Shown here one piece after another: positions 42,870 through 52,659 of a stretch of 64,000 nucleotides of DNA. Under the pieces are notes generated by a model, which made no database searches, had not been told where the DNA came from, and saw only the letters and a list, made by a program, of their open reading frames with translations. The DNA is from Bedellia somnulentella (lineage: Eukaryota > Arthropoda > Insecta > Lepidoptera > Bedelliidae): the NCBI GenBank assembly GCA_963576735.1, contig OY755186.1, positions 13,937,970 through 14,001,969 of the forward strand. Reading direction: 5' to 3'. The translations under genes were made by a program, and so were the position numbers. Each line of letters begins with the position of its first letter. Positions within the stretch are counted from its first letter, which is position 1.

Positions 42870-43042
42870 GTGGGTTTTCTCACGATATTTTCCTTCACCG
42901 TTAACAACCATAGTAAATTTACCTCACATATGACCTTAGAAAAGACAAACGCAACTAAGTGGTATAGGTCCGACACGGTATTTAAACTCTCATCGCCTGT
43001 ACGATAATCGATGTTTTACCCCAGTGGGTAGACTACCACGGT
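42870..43042 (-). repeat. SINE-B head half
   Basis: GTGGGTTTTCTCACGATATT to GTTTTACCCCAGTGGGTAGA; the 3' half is missing and the A box is altered. Confidence 0.8.
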
Positions 43043-43734
43043 ATTATGATCAATCAATAAACTGCACAAAATATCATTGACAGTTCCAAGTCACAAATAA
43101 AGCTTATATAGATCAACTGTAAAACATTTCAAAATTGTCTTTCTTTGTGTAAGCTCGTTCTCTCATTCGCAAATAAATTGTTTTAGTATTAATTATCTAT
43201 ATATTGGTATGAACAAAACAACTTTCTAGTAAAACTTATAAACTAACTTAACTAAACACAATTATTTATTTATTTTTCAGGGCTAAAAATTTACAATATT
43301 TTTAATTTATATTTTTTTTATTAAAACTGGTTAAAGACCAGGATCAAAAAATGAATTTATTCAATTTACAACACTTTCAGGGAAATAATACTAAAACAAT
43401 TTATTTGCACAAGAAAAACGTCGATTCTTTATGCACAAAGTAAAATCCGTGATGAGATAAAAGTGAATGTTAAGGTATTTCTGTTGACAAATCAGAAATG
43501 TTTTGTATTTGTCAAAATATGGTCGCAGAAGACAATAACAAGATTCTGTTTTTGTGTCCGCAAATAGTAAATCTCTTTACGATACAAAACGAGTTTGTGT
43601 TTTTCTTTGAAACATGCTTTAAACTAAGATGGAGAAGCATAATGAACTCCAATGGAGTTTTCTTTGAAAATGAAATGTTATTAGGCATTGTTAACTTATA
43701 CAACTAACTTTTATTCTAGACTCCCCGTATGATA

Positions 43735-43965
43735 ATAAATTAAAAATAAATAAAGGCAAGAAAAATTTCGATACAGGCGGGAATCGAACCCGCGACTTCT
43801 ATACGCCCCCGTCGCTCTGCCAATTGAGCTACCGGGTCAATGCAAAACCGAGGTCGCGGGTTCGATTCCCGCCTGTGTCGAAATTTTTCTTTCCTTTATT
43901 TTTTCTTTATTTATTAGTAATAATCCCCACGTGAGGATTTCATGAACGAAATTAAGTTTTAAGAC
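43735..43965. mobile_element. Palindromic tRNA fold-back element
   Basis: Left half holds a whole reverse tRNA-like unit (GACACAGG-type end to TTGAGCTACCGGGTC, 43768-43838). After ~13 bases a direct half starts at CCGAGGTCGCGGGTTCGATT and runs through the tail to CCCCACGTGAGGATTTCATG. The two arms are near-perfect complements over ~75 bp. Confidence 0.85.
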
Positions 43966-45203
43966 TGTATTTAGAGAAGCTAGGACGTTCAAGGATTTCA
44001 TACGTTCTCACAAAGAAACCGTACTAAGACTACTCCCTATAGGCTGTCTTTTAGCAACCGAGGGAACCTATGATAAAAGTATAAAATATGAAAACGTTAA
44101 CATGAAATGTTGTCAGAATATTTAGAAACAAAAAAATACATAAGATGGAAATAAAACACGAAATAAAAATTCAGTACAACTTAAACGTAGCTTTTAATAA
44201 GTATAAGTTTACTTTTATTGTATTGCCTACCCTAAGTATACCCTAGATATAAGATAAGTAAGGAAAGGAGCGGATCATTCCCAACACAAGTATTTTCAAT
44301 TACTTTCTGGGAAGACTCAGATGAATTATTAATTGTTTTTGTGAAATTTTAACCTTTGTTTATTGACCTTAACATCCAACATTTTAAAGATGCCTTTAAA
44401 AGAAAGAAAGTAAAGAAACAAGACACTTTTATTCACGTTATTATATGATATTATACCTTTTGTGTTCTGATGTGGAAGAAAGTGTATATAATTCCAACGT
44501 ACAAGACAGTCCAATGCACATATGCACATCCTTAGGTCTGACAGTTCCTGTTATTAAAACCGGGTATTTCTAGCATATAACAATTGCAACGAACCGGATA
44601 TAATGTTGGTTGTCATCTAGAAAATGGACTAACGTTAGAATGTTAGGATGTGAATTTTATTTATATTTTCCAGTGCTCCATTGTATTGCTTAATAGGCTA
44701 TTTGACTAAGTTTTGAAAACTATCTTACGGTGTTAATTTGTTTATAAGAAGCCCTAAAAAAAATTTTTGGGTCTTTATTTTAGCAATTTTATTAAAAAAA
44801 TCGAAAAAGAAAATGCAATATTCAAATGTGCCGCGAAAACGCGACTTTAAGTAATATGGCGGCTGTAGCACAAAAGACGTCAATTCCGTATTAAACACCA
44901 ATGAGCGAAGCGATACGATATCTACGTCATTATAGAAATAGCCAATCACGGTCGTTTTTAGTCACGTGACAGTTTCATCAAAAATACTTATTTTAGAAGA
45001 CGGATTTTAGTGAAATAATGCAATATTTTTGTCTCGCATTATCATATATTGCTCCCCAAAAGAAATATTAAGACTAATGAAATAAAAGAAATGTATATTT
45101 TTATTACAATCAAATAGCCTATTGCAAAAGCAAAAACGGCTATAGAACCAAACAAGGATGGCTAGTTTTTTGGAGTTGATGCTCTTTAGCAATTTTTCCA
45201 GCA
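43966..45203. other. 1.2 kb without identified gene
   Basis: Short AT-biased frames. A GC-richer patch at 44820-44980 (GGCGGCTGTAGCACAAAAGA) is unlike its surroundings but unassigned. Confidence 0.4.
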
Positions 45204-45556
45204 TCCGTGATAGCTCAGTGGGTAGCACATAGCTTATCGTGCAGACGATGACGTTTTAAATCCTGGGACGCGCCGGTACCAATTTATCTTTTCTTAAGAT
45301 ATATGTGGGGTTAATTTATCATAGTTGTTAACGGTGAGGGGAAGAATTGTGAGGAAACGCACATGGCTGAGTTGTACTTAGTCATGTGACATTGCGTTCG
45401 TACAAAACGGCGATGGGCCTGCCCCCTATCACGTGAGTACGCTGTCCAAGCAAAACGTGGGTACAATGAACACCATAGGTGACAATATCAAGTGATGTTC
45501 AGAAGTATTAGTACCTCTGCCAACCCCTTCGGATATATACGGAGTAAACGTTTGAG
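45204..45556 (+). repeat. SINE-B, full length
   Basis: CCGTGATAGCTCAGTGGGTA head (GCTCAG variant), GTTTTAAATCCTGGGACGCG, full body, CCAACCCCTTCGGATATATA end. Confidence 0.9.
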
Positions 45557-45577
45557 TTTGAGCGAGTTTGGCAAGAT

Positions 45578-45670
45578 AGTATTAATAGGTTGTCGTTGCT
45601 ATGGGTCCATAACATCGCCCAACAATCTCATACGAAACGCCTGCGAGAAGGAATAGGTTGGTTCCATTAT
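45578..45670 (-). repeat. SINE-A internal fragment, diverged
   Basis: TAATAGGTTGTCGTTGCTAT, GGGTCCATAACATCGCCCAA and CTCATACGAAACGCCTGCGA. Confidence 0.6.
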
Positions 45671-46020
45671 TTTGTCATTGACTATTTGGAGTTTAATCGT
45701 TTTGAATTTTGTAATCAATGAGTGAATAAAACACTGGTCGCTGGACTTTGAAATTGTACCAATTTTAATAATGTGAATTTGAAATCTGAATCCGGTAGCG
45801 TTTGTTGTTTGAAACACCATAATTGAATAAGTTTAACTTTGTGAATTGTGTTCTGTGTAGTTTGCTTTACGGACCTGCAACAAGAAAACAATTAATTAAA
45901 ATGTTGACTTGTTTTGCTAGTTTCATGCTGAAATTCAGCGTTGGCACACAAATACCACTGGCATGAATATTTTTTTTTTGTTGATTACTAAATATTTTTA
46001 CTCGAAAACAGAAATAATAA

Positions 46021-47242
46021 TAAATAAAGAATAAATAAAGGAAAGAAAAATTTCGACACAGGCGGGATTCGAACCCGCGACCTCGGGTATACGCCCCCGT
46101 CGCTCAATATACGAGGTCGCGGGTTCGAATCCGCCTGTGTCGAAATTTTTCTTTCCTTTATTTATTCTTTATTTATTAGTAACTAGCTGACCCCACAGAC
46201 TTCGTACTGTTAAAAGTGTAGACTTTAACGTCGTCAAACTGAAATATTTAACTGACCTGTTGAGGGTCTCTGTCATGCGATGAGAAAAAAGGTGATTTTC
46301 ATAGTGACCTCACAATTTTTTCACTTTATAAATTTTAAGTTTATAAGTATAGTAGTTTCGGCTGAGCATTGATTTTTAGTCTGTTTACCCATTTTTCAAG
46401 AAAATTTATTGATCTCTTAATTTTTCTGGGATAAAAAGTGTCCTATTGTGTTAATTGGGATCATTATCTGGCTTCCTATAAAATTTATTTTAAATACGTT
46501 CTGTGAATTAGTGTTCATTTAGCTACAAACACACAAACATCTAAACTTTCACATTTATAATATTAATAGGATAAGGCTTAAACATAGACTTCTCGCGCAG
46601 GTGACCTCGCTCGCCGGCCAGCGCAGCGTCTTGTCTTGCGCTTCATGCACGCGTGTAAATTTTGGTTACGGAGTAATTTAAAAACTGTATTATCTTCTAA
46701 GATGTTTATTTAAATTAAGTGATGTCAAGGACAATTTGGTTCTCAATTAAATACTCTCAATCAACAACATATTTATTTGGATAAAGATTAATATTATGTT
46801 TTAAAACATTATGGCAATTATGCATTAAATTCGACCAAATTTACTTACCATAAAAATGGTTATAGTAAGTGAAACTTAAAAGTTAGACATATACTATCGC
46901 GGGCATTTTTTTAGATCACTTAAAGAGAAATAATTCTGTAATACATTTTTTTTGGGTAACTTAAACCGTTTACGCAGCGCACACAACGGAAGCCTTAGTA
47001 TGAATAATTATCCCCGTTTTTGCAACATTATTCGCTGATAGTTTGCTCCTGTTAGTCGCAGCGTGATGATATATAGCCTAAAACCTTCCTCAATAAATGG
47101 ACTATCCAACACAAAAAGAATTTTTCAATTTGATTAAGTAGTTCCTGAGATCCTAGCGTTCAAACAAACAAACTCTTCAGCTTTATAATATTAGTATAGA
47201 TAATCCCCACATGAGGTTTTCATGAACAAAAAGATTTAAATT
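46021..47242. mobile_element. Palindromic tRNA fold-back retroposon with 14-bp target duplication
   Basis: Inverted arms 46021-46106 and ~46109-46185 each contain the 3' half of the tRNA-like unit and the pyrimidine tail, with only a few bases between. The right terminus (CCCCACATGAGGTTTTCATG, AAAAAGATTTAAATT) lies at 47200-47242 because ~1 kb was inserted later. AACAGAAATAATAA is duplicated at 46007-46020 and 47243-47256. Confidence 0.85.
46186..47198 (-). repeat. Insert of one or two dispersed repeats inside the fold-back element
   Basis: Starts ACTAGCTGACCCCACAGACT and has CATTTATAATATTAATAGG at 46551-46571, then a second ending AACAAACAAACTCTTCAGCT, TTATAATATTAGTATAG at 47166-47197. These are reverse forms of the repeat seen at 26146-27645. 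No open frame. Confidence 0.6.
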
Positions 47243-47749
47243 AACAGAAATAATAATTATTTGAATATTTTTCATTCGAAATAATTAATTTCAAAGTTAT
47301 GATTTTTTACAGATTGATTACGTTTTACTCGTAATGGCGTCACCAAATGCCAAATTCAAGTAGCGACATACAAATGAAGCGAAATGTTTAATAAAAAAGT
47401 TGCTGATTGCAAAACATTTAACGAATTTGTGATCTCAAATGATATTATTACGATAAAAATACCTATGATTTTCAATATTTTATTAATAAATTTAAAAACG
47501 GATGTATTTGAAATAACATTGATGGTTAAAAACTACTTTATTTAATTTAATTTCAAGAAAATATTGTTTAAACACAAACTCAAAACGGTTTTATAATCAG
47601 CATTACTTTTGTAAAACTTTCTATTAGATAACTTCTAAACTTCCGAATTAGATAACTTCTAATCGTAAGTTTTATTACCCTGTAAAAAGGATATCTGTAA
47701 ACACTGAATAAAAAAAGAAGCAGTTATATCTTAAGCCGATACTCTTAAG

Positions 47750-47867
47750 TTTAAATGGGAATGTTAGTAGATGAGAGGATGACAACGTAAGTCATTAAAA
47801 GCCAAACTAAAATAAAAAACCAAATTAAAAATATTCTTACAAAAGCGTTGGTCGAACGTAAGAAGAA
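47750..47867 (+). repeat. LINE-T remnant, left piece
   Basis: GGGAATGTTAGTAGATGAGA and CCAAATTAAAAATATTCTTA match LINE-T sequence about 200 bp from its 3' end; highly diverged. Continues at 48366 after the MITE-D insertion. Confidence 0.65.
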
Positions 47868-47868
47868 C

Positions 47869-48365
47869 AATTCGGTATGCAAAGTTTTACTAAAGTGATG
47901 CTGATTACAAAACCATTTAAAAATATTATGGTTATAAACAATATTTTCTTGAAATTATATCAATTGAAGCTAAGATGACTGTTATTTTATCAAAAAACTG
48001 TAACAGTGTTTGACCTTCAATGTTGTTTCAAAGACATATAGTTTTGCAGTTTATTAATAAAATATCGAAAATCATAGGTTTGTTTAGTATAATATCGTAA
48101 TAATTCCATTTGACATCACAAATTCTTGATATGTTTTGCAATCAGCAACATTTTTATAAAACATTTCGCTTCATTTGCATGTCACTACGTGATTTTATCG
48201 ATCGATGACGTCATTAAGTACAAAAGTTGAACAATCTTTAAAAAATCATAACTTTACAATTACTCATTTTAAATGGAAAATATTCAAATCAGTGTTTTAT
48301 TTTCGTGTTTACCATCGAATAAAAATATTTAATAAATACCAAAATAAAACTTTGCATACCGAATT
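47869..48365. mobile_element. MITE-D, intact 497-bp copy
   Basis: Perfect 21-bp terminal inverted repeats (AATTCGGTATGCAAAGTTTT-A and its complement). Interior is AT-rich and non-coding. It interrupts an old LINE-T remnant, giving the site before and after. Confidence 0.9.
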
Positions 48366-48470
48366 ATGAAAATAATAATGAATGTAAGGGAAGCAAAAGA
48401 GATTTGTCAAGATCGTGTTAATTGGTGATCGATAGCTCTCTGCCTAATTCAATGGGAATAATAACATATT
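48366..48470 (+). repeat. LINE-T remnant, right piece
   Basis: GTAAGGGAAGCAAAAGAGAT, TTGTCAAGATCGTGTTAATT and CTCTGCCTAATTCAATGGGA. Confidence 0.75.
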
Positions 48471-48861
48471 CACACATTTAATACTTACAAAAAAAAATAT
48501 CATAAAAATTCTGTCGATATAAAAAGCAATATAAATTGTTCGATGCTGATAAAAATAGAAAGCTTTCTATTATTATCGAGACTGATATCCAATAGATGGA
48601 AAAAAGATGTACATGAAAATTTCTATTAAGCATCAATATGTCTCTCTTCAATAAAGTCGCAGCTATGAATATTATGTAACTTTTCGAACTCAATTTCTCC
48701 AAGAGTTTGAAGTGAGGATTGGGTAGATATAAAGTTTTTTACGTAACTTGTTTCCTAAATCATAAGATCCTTTTAGGAAGCGGAATGTAAAAGGTATGCG
48801 AATAATAGTCTGGAAATCTTGACAAATAAGTTGAAAATCCAAGTACATTTTATTGCGGCAT

Positions 48862-49078
48862 TTATTTATACATAAAAATGTAACAACGATAGGCGATGCG
48901 GTTGGAGACCTATCACCAACAACCTTTATTATACCATCTTTTCCCCACTCAACTTTCCAAAAGTGGCTGAGGAATTTCTAATTCCTTAGCTCTGGCTACC
49001 CCTTCTAGGGAATTATAGCCTTGAGTATATGTATGTATGTAAATGTAACAACAGTATTATCCTAATAAATAAAGGAAA
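48862..49078 (+). repeat. 217-bp direct repeat, left copy (candidate target duplication of LINE-T)
   Basis: 48862-49040 equals 52481-52659 with no difference I can find, and 49041-49078 equals 54284-54321. It contains a truncated SINE-A and the first bases of a tRNA fold-back element. The right copy is split by a second LINE. Confidence 0.88.
48891..49040 (+). repeat. SINE-A, 5' truncated
   Basis: GGCGATGCGGTTGGAGACCT to TTGAGTATATGTATGTATG. AAATGTAACAAC flanks it at 48876-48887 and 49041-49052, its own target duplication. Confidence 0.88.
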
Positions 49079-49355
49079 TGGCTGTGTAGTGTCGGCTTAG
49101 AATAGCACTACCCCATCTCTTCCCGTGGGTGTCGTAAAAGTCGACTAAGGGACTAGGGCTTTTCCATCTTCGCTCTTACACCAATCCAAGGTCAGCCGCG
49201 CCGAGGGATGCATGGCCAGGGGTGAGGTGAGCCTGGTCGCTAGCGTGCCGCCGTCCTGGAGCTTGGTGCACTCCGGGTACTAAATAACCTTACCTAGTCA
49301 AGCGGGGCTCTGGCTAGGTGGACAGTTTATTTCCCTTGCTTCTCGTGGGCCCAAT

Positions 49356-49790
49356 ATGTGTTCAAATTTTAGTAAACACGGAGGCGGCGATGTAGCTCGC
49401 CACTCATCATGCCATGGTTGCTCACGGGGCGAAAAGTGGGCTAAAGAGACCCGCTTCAGTACGATGAATGTATGTGGAGGAATGTTTGTAAAATTAGATG
49501 AAGTATGTATGATTATGAATGAAAGAAAACTGGATTTTCTATGTGTAAATGAGACGAAGCGTAAGGGAAAGGAAGTTTCACAACTTGGCAACATTACAGC
49601 AATCTGGTCTGGAGTCGCTGACAGTGACCGAGCTAGCCAAGGAGTGGGACTTCTGATATCTGAAAGGATGGCTCAGTGTATGAAAGATTACGAATGTGTG
49701 AGTCCAAGGCTCCTGTGGATTAAGGTGAAATTGGGACTAGTCCGGATGCGCATAATTTGCGTATACGCTCCGGACATGTCTAAATCCTAA
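49356..49790 (+). CDS. LINE-T endonuclease, N-terminal part (ends at a premature stop)
   Basis: Codes the first half of the apurinic-type endonuclease that nicks the target DNA: a Cys/His-rich leader (SKHGGGDVARHSSCHGCSRG), the metal-binding LDFLCVNETK Glu, and RIICVYAPD. The frame stops at TAA (49788-49790) and then continues in the same phase (SEREEFWNLL) into the ORF at 49830. So this and the next CDS are one protein interrupted by one nonsense codon. The Met at 49356 is the first in frame; an upstream non-ATG start cannot be excluded. Confidence 0.88.
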   Translation: MCSNFSKHGGGDVARHSSCHGCSRGEKWAKETRFSTMNVCGGMFVKLDEVCMIMNERKLDFLCVNETKRKGKEVSQLGNITAIWSGVADSDRASQGVGLLISERMAQCMKDYECVSPRLLWIKVKLGLVRMRIICVYAPDMSKS

Positions 49791-49829
49791 TCCGAGAGGG
49801 AGGAGTTTTGGAATCTGTTAGACGATGTT

Positions 49830-52457
49830 GTGAATGGGTGTGATCAGAATGAGAGACTTGTAATGTTAGGAGATTTTAATGGCTGGGTTGGTGTGTCACG
49901 CAACGGTTGCGACAGAGTTTTAGGAAAGTTTGGTGATCAAAAGGTGAATGAGAATGGTGAGAAATTGATTGAGGTATGTTTGGAGAGGAATCTTTGTGTT
50001 ACAAACACGTTGTTTAAACACAAAGATATCCATATGTATACAAGACAGAGGGGAAGCGAGAGAAGTATGATTGATTTTGTGATAGTTGATGAAAGGCTGA
50101 GAGCAAAAGTTGTTGACACCAGGGTCTATAGGGGCACGAACGTTGGCACAGATCACTTTCTCGTTATATCACGATTAAGGGGTCTGTGCACGCGTTGGCG
50201 TCACAGGCCTAAAGTGTCAACAACGGATTTTGCGAGAATAAAAGTAGAAAAACTGCAAGAAGATGAAAATATCAGAGATGAATACTTGAGGAAATTGGAT
50301 GATAGACTAAGTTGCGTGGAGATGAAGGATGAAATGGAAATAGAAGAAGTATGGGATGTGCTCAAATCGACGATGGTTGAATGTGCGACGGAAGTATGTG
50401 GAGTGTGTAAAAGGTCAAATAGACCACCAACAAGTTGGTGGGATAAAGTTGTGAAAGAGGCGGTTGGAGATAAGAAGAAAGCGTGGTTAGATTTACTAGC
50501 GATTAAAGCTAGTAAACGGATGGATGCGAGTGTAACTGACGATGTAGTGCAGAAAAGTGAAGATGAATATAAGAGAGTTAAGAATGAGGTAAAGAAGAAA
50601 ATAGAAAAGAAAAAGCGGGATTTGCAAGAGTGGTGTGAGAGGAAACTTTCTGATAATTTCCGGAATAACCAAAAGTTATTCTGGAAGTATATCCGGAAAG
50701 AAAAGGGAGTTTCCCAAAACACGAGAGTGAGTGTAATAAGAGATGAACAGGGTGAATTGGCGACGGATGAAAGTAGCATGAAACGGGTATGGAAGAATTA
50801 TTTTGAGGGACTGTTTGAGAAAGAAGATGCATCCATTTTTTCGCCAATCGACAGTAATGTTGATTGGAACGGGGAGATGGGTGAATTTAGTGACAGCGAG
50901 ATTAGTATGGAAGAAATAATGAAAGCAATGAAAAGTATGAAATTAGGCAAGGCGGCAGGGTATGATAGGATTACTATCGAAATGCTGAGGGCTGGTAAAG
51001 TGTTGGTGGCTTCTTGGTTGTACTTCCTTTTCCAAAAATGCTGGTCGAGTGGCAAAGTTCCACGGGACTGGTGCAAGGCGGTGATTGTGCCTCTATATAA
51101 AGGAAAGGGGTCACACCAAGAGGCTAAAAACTACCGCAGCATCAGCTTACTCAGCATTGTTGGTAAATTGTATGCTAAGGTACTGATTGAAAGAGTGATT
51201 AATGCAACTGATGAGAAAATATGGGATGTGCAAGCGGGGTTTAGGAAAGGAATGGGATGTATGGATCAAATCTTCTCTCTAAGGAGCATCACCGAAAAGT
51301 TCTTAGCTAAGAACCAAAAGGTGTATTGCTCCTTCATTGATTTAGAGAAGGCGTATGATAGGGTGGTAAGAAAGTGTTTATGGGAGGTGTTATCCAAGTT
51401 CGGTTTGGGGAGTCAACTTATACGTGCATTGGTATCAGTCTATGAGGATTCTAGTGCATGTGTAAGAGTAAACGGGGAAAACACTGACTGGTTCGGAATC
51501 TCTAGGGGTGTCCGACAGGGATGTGTAGCTTCTCCGTGGCTCTTCAATTTGTTCATGGATGACTGTTTGACAGAGTTGCGTGAAAGTGATTATGGACTAA
51601 GAATGGGTGGATTCATCATTAAATGCCTCTTGTATGCTGACGATCAAGTGCTACTTGCATCATCGGCAGAAGAGTTGCAAGAGATGATGAATATTGCATG
51701 TAAGTCTTTTTTAAGAAAGGGAATGAGGGTGAATGTGGATAAGACCAAAACGATGGTTTTTGAGAGACAGGAAGATGTGACAGAATGCGTGATTGCGATT
51801 GATGGTAAGGATGTGGAACAGGTGAAGGAGTTTGTATATCTGGGAAGTTTGTTTACAAGGGATGGAAAATGTGATGAAGATATTGAGAAAAGAGTGAAAA
51901 AGGGTAATGCGATTAATGGAGCATTGGATAGCCTAATGTCTAGTCAATCGGTGTCCGAAAGGGCCCGAATGGCTGTGCATGATGCCGTTCTTGTTCCTAC
52001 GCTTATGTATGGCAGTGAATGTTGGGTGTGGCAGAAGAAGCATGAAAGCAGAGTGAATGCAGTAGAAATGAGGTCCCTCAGAAAAGTTTGTAATGTTAGG
52101 TTATGTGATCGTGTGAGGAATGATGTGATTCGTGAAAAGTGTGGTGTGAAAGATGATATTGTAAGAAAGATAGAAAAAGGAATGTTGAGATGGTTTGGGC
52201 ACATAGAGAGGATGGATGATAGAAAATTGGTAAAAGGGATCTATAGAGCTAGTGTGGATGGTAATGTTAGTAGAGGACGACCACGGAGAACACACTTGGA
52301 CCAAATTGAGAGTGTGCTCAAAAAGGCTGGCGTCCGAAGTATGAAGAATAAAAGAGCATGTATGAAAAAATTGATGGATGTAAACGAAGCTAGAGAGGTT
52401 TGTCAGGATCGTGCGAAGTGGCGATCAATAGTCTCTGCCTACCCCAATGGGAACTAA
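49830..52457 (+). CDS. LINE-T endonuclease C-terminal part and reverse transcriptase
   Basis: 875 codons. The endonuclease finishes with LVMLGDFNGW (metal-binding Asp, Asn), the SMIDFVIVDE block and GTDHFLVI (catalytic His). The reverse transcriptase has VPLYKGKGSHQEAKNYRSIS, FIDLEKAYDRV (first catalytic Asp), GVRQGCVASPWLF and LYADDQVLLAS (second and third Asp, near 51634). A basic linker (KKKIEKKKRD) separates the domains. The C-terminus has LMYGSECWVWQ and GRPRRTHLDQIE. All catalytic residues are present. The Met is internal to the ancestral protein. Family style is RTE-like, but I cannot fix the clade. Confidence 0.92.
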   Translation: MNGCDQNERLVMLGDFNGWVGVSRNGCDRVLGKFGDQKVNENGEKLIEVCLERNLCVTNTLFKHKDIHMYTRQRGSERSMIDFVIVDERLRAKVVDTRVYRGTNVGTDHFLVISRLRGLCTRWRHRPKVSTTDFARIKVEKLQEDENIRDEYLRKLDDRLSCVEMKDEMEIEEVWDVLKSTMVECATEVCGVCKRSNRPPTSWWDKVVKEAVGDKKKAWLDLLAIKASKRMDASVTDDVVQKSEDEYKRVKNEVKKKIEKKKRDLQEWCERKLSDNFRNNQKLFWKYIRKEKGVSQNTRVSVIRDEQGELATDESSMKRVWKNYFEGLFEKEDASIFSPIDSNVDWNGEMGEFSDSEISMEEIMKAMKSMKLGKAAGYDRITIEMLRAGKVLVASWLYFLFQKCWSSGKVPRDWCKAVIVPLYKGKGSHQEAKNYRSISLLSIVGKLYAKVLIERVINATDEKIWDVQAGFRKGMGCMDQIFSLRSITEKFLAKNQKVYCSFIDLEKAYDRVVRKCLWEVLSKFGLGSQLIRALVSVYEDSSACVRVNGENTDWFGISRGVRQGCVASPWLFNLFMDDCLTELRESDYGLRMGGFIIKCLLYADDQVLLASSAEELQEMMNIACKSFLRKGMRVNVDKTKTMVFERQEDVTECVIAIDGKDVEQVKEFVYLGSLFTRDGKCDEDIEKRVKKGNAINGALDSLMSSQSVSERARMAVHDAVLVPTLMYGSECWVWQKKHESRVNAVEMRSLRKVCNVRLCDRVRNDVIREKCGVKDDIVRKIEKGMLRWFGHIERMDDRKLVKGIYRASVDGNVSRGRPRRTHLDQIESVLKKAGVRSMKNKRACMKKLMDVNEAREVCQDRAKWRSIVSAYPNGN

Positions 52458-52480
52458 TGGCGTGAGTATATGTATGTATG

Positions 52481-52659
52481 TTATTTATACATAAAAATGT
52501 AACAACGATAGGCGATGCGGTTGGAGACCTATCACCAACAACCTTTATTATACCATCTTTTCCCCACTCAACTTTCCAAAAGTGGCTGAGGAATTTCTAA
52601 TTCCTTAGCTCTGGCTACCCCTTCTAGGGAATTATAGCCTTGAGTATATGTATGTATGT
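52481..52659 (+). repeat. 217-bp direct repeat, right copy, first part
   Basis: Identical to 48862-49040, beginning directly after the LINE-T TATG tail, and including a second copy of the truncated SINE-A (52510-52659). The remaining 38 bp are at 54284-54321. Confidence 0.88.

Larger units (their letters stand above)
45968..47625. mobile_element. MITE-D, older copy carrying two levels of insertions
   Basis: Left piece 45968-46020 (ATTACTAAATATTTTTACTC) and right piece 47243-47625 (AGTTATGATTTTTTACAG ... AAGCGAAATGTTTAATAA ... GTAAAACTTTCTA) align to the MITE-D copies at 38153 and 47869. The terminal inverted repeat on the right is eroded. Confidence 0.75.
49081..52480 (+). mobile_element. 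LINE-T, nearly intact non-LTR retrotransposon
   Basis: 3.4 kb with a 275-bp 5' untranslated region, one long reading frame (endonuclease plus reverse transcriptase) broken by a single stop, and a 3' end GCCTACCCCAATGGGAACTA, GGCGTGAGTATATGTATGTA with no poly(A). It is the longest and best-preserved member of the family whose fragments are scattered over the window. The 5' end GCTGTGTAGTGTCGGCTTAG is shared with SINE-A, which suggests it is the true start. Confidence 0.93.

Noticed and set aside
44820..44980. Possible CpG-containing promoter patch
   Set aside because: Only mildly GC-richer than its surroundings with no adjacent gene.
50201..50779. 192-codon minus-strand frame
   Set aside because: Antisense to the LINE-T coding region with low-complexity Ser/Phe composition.
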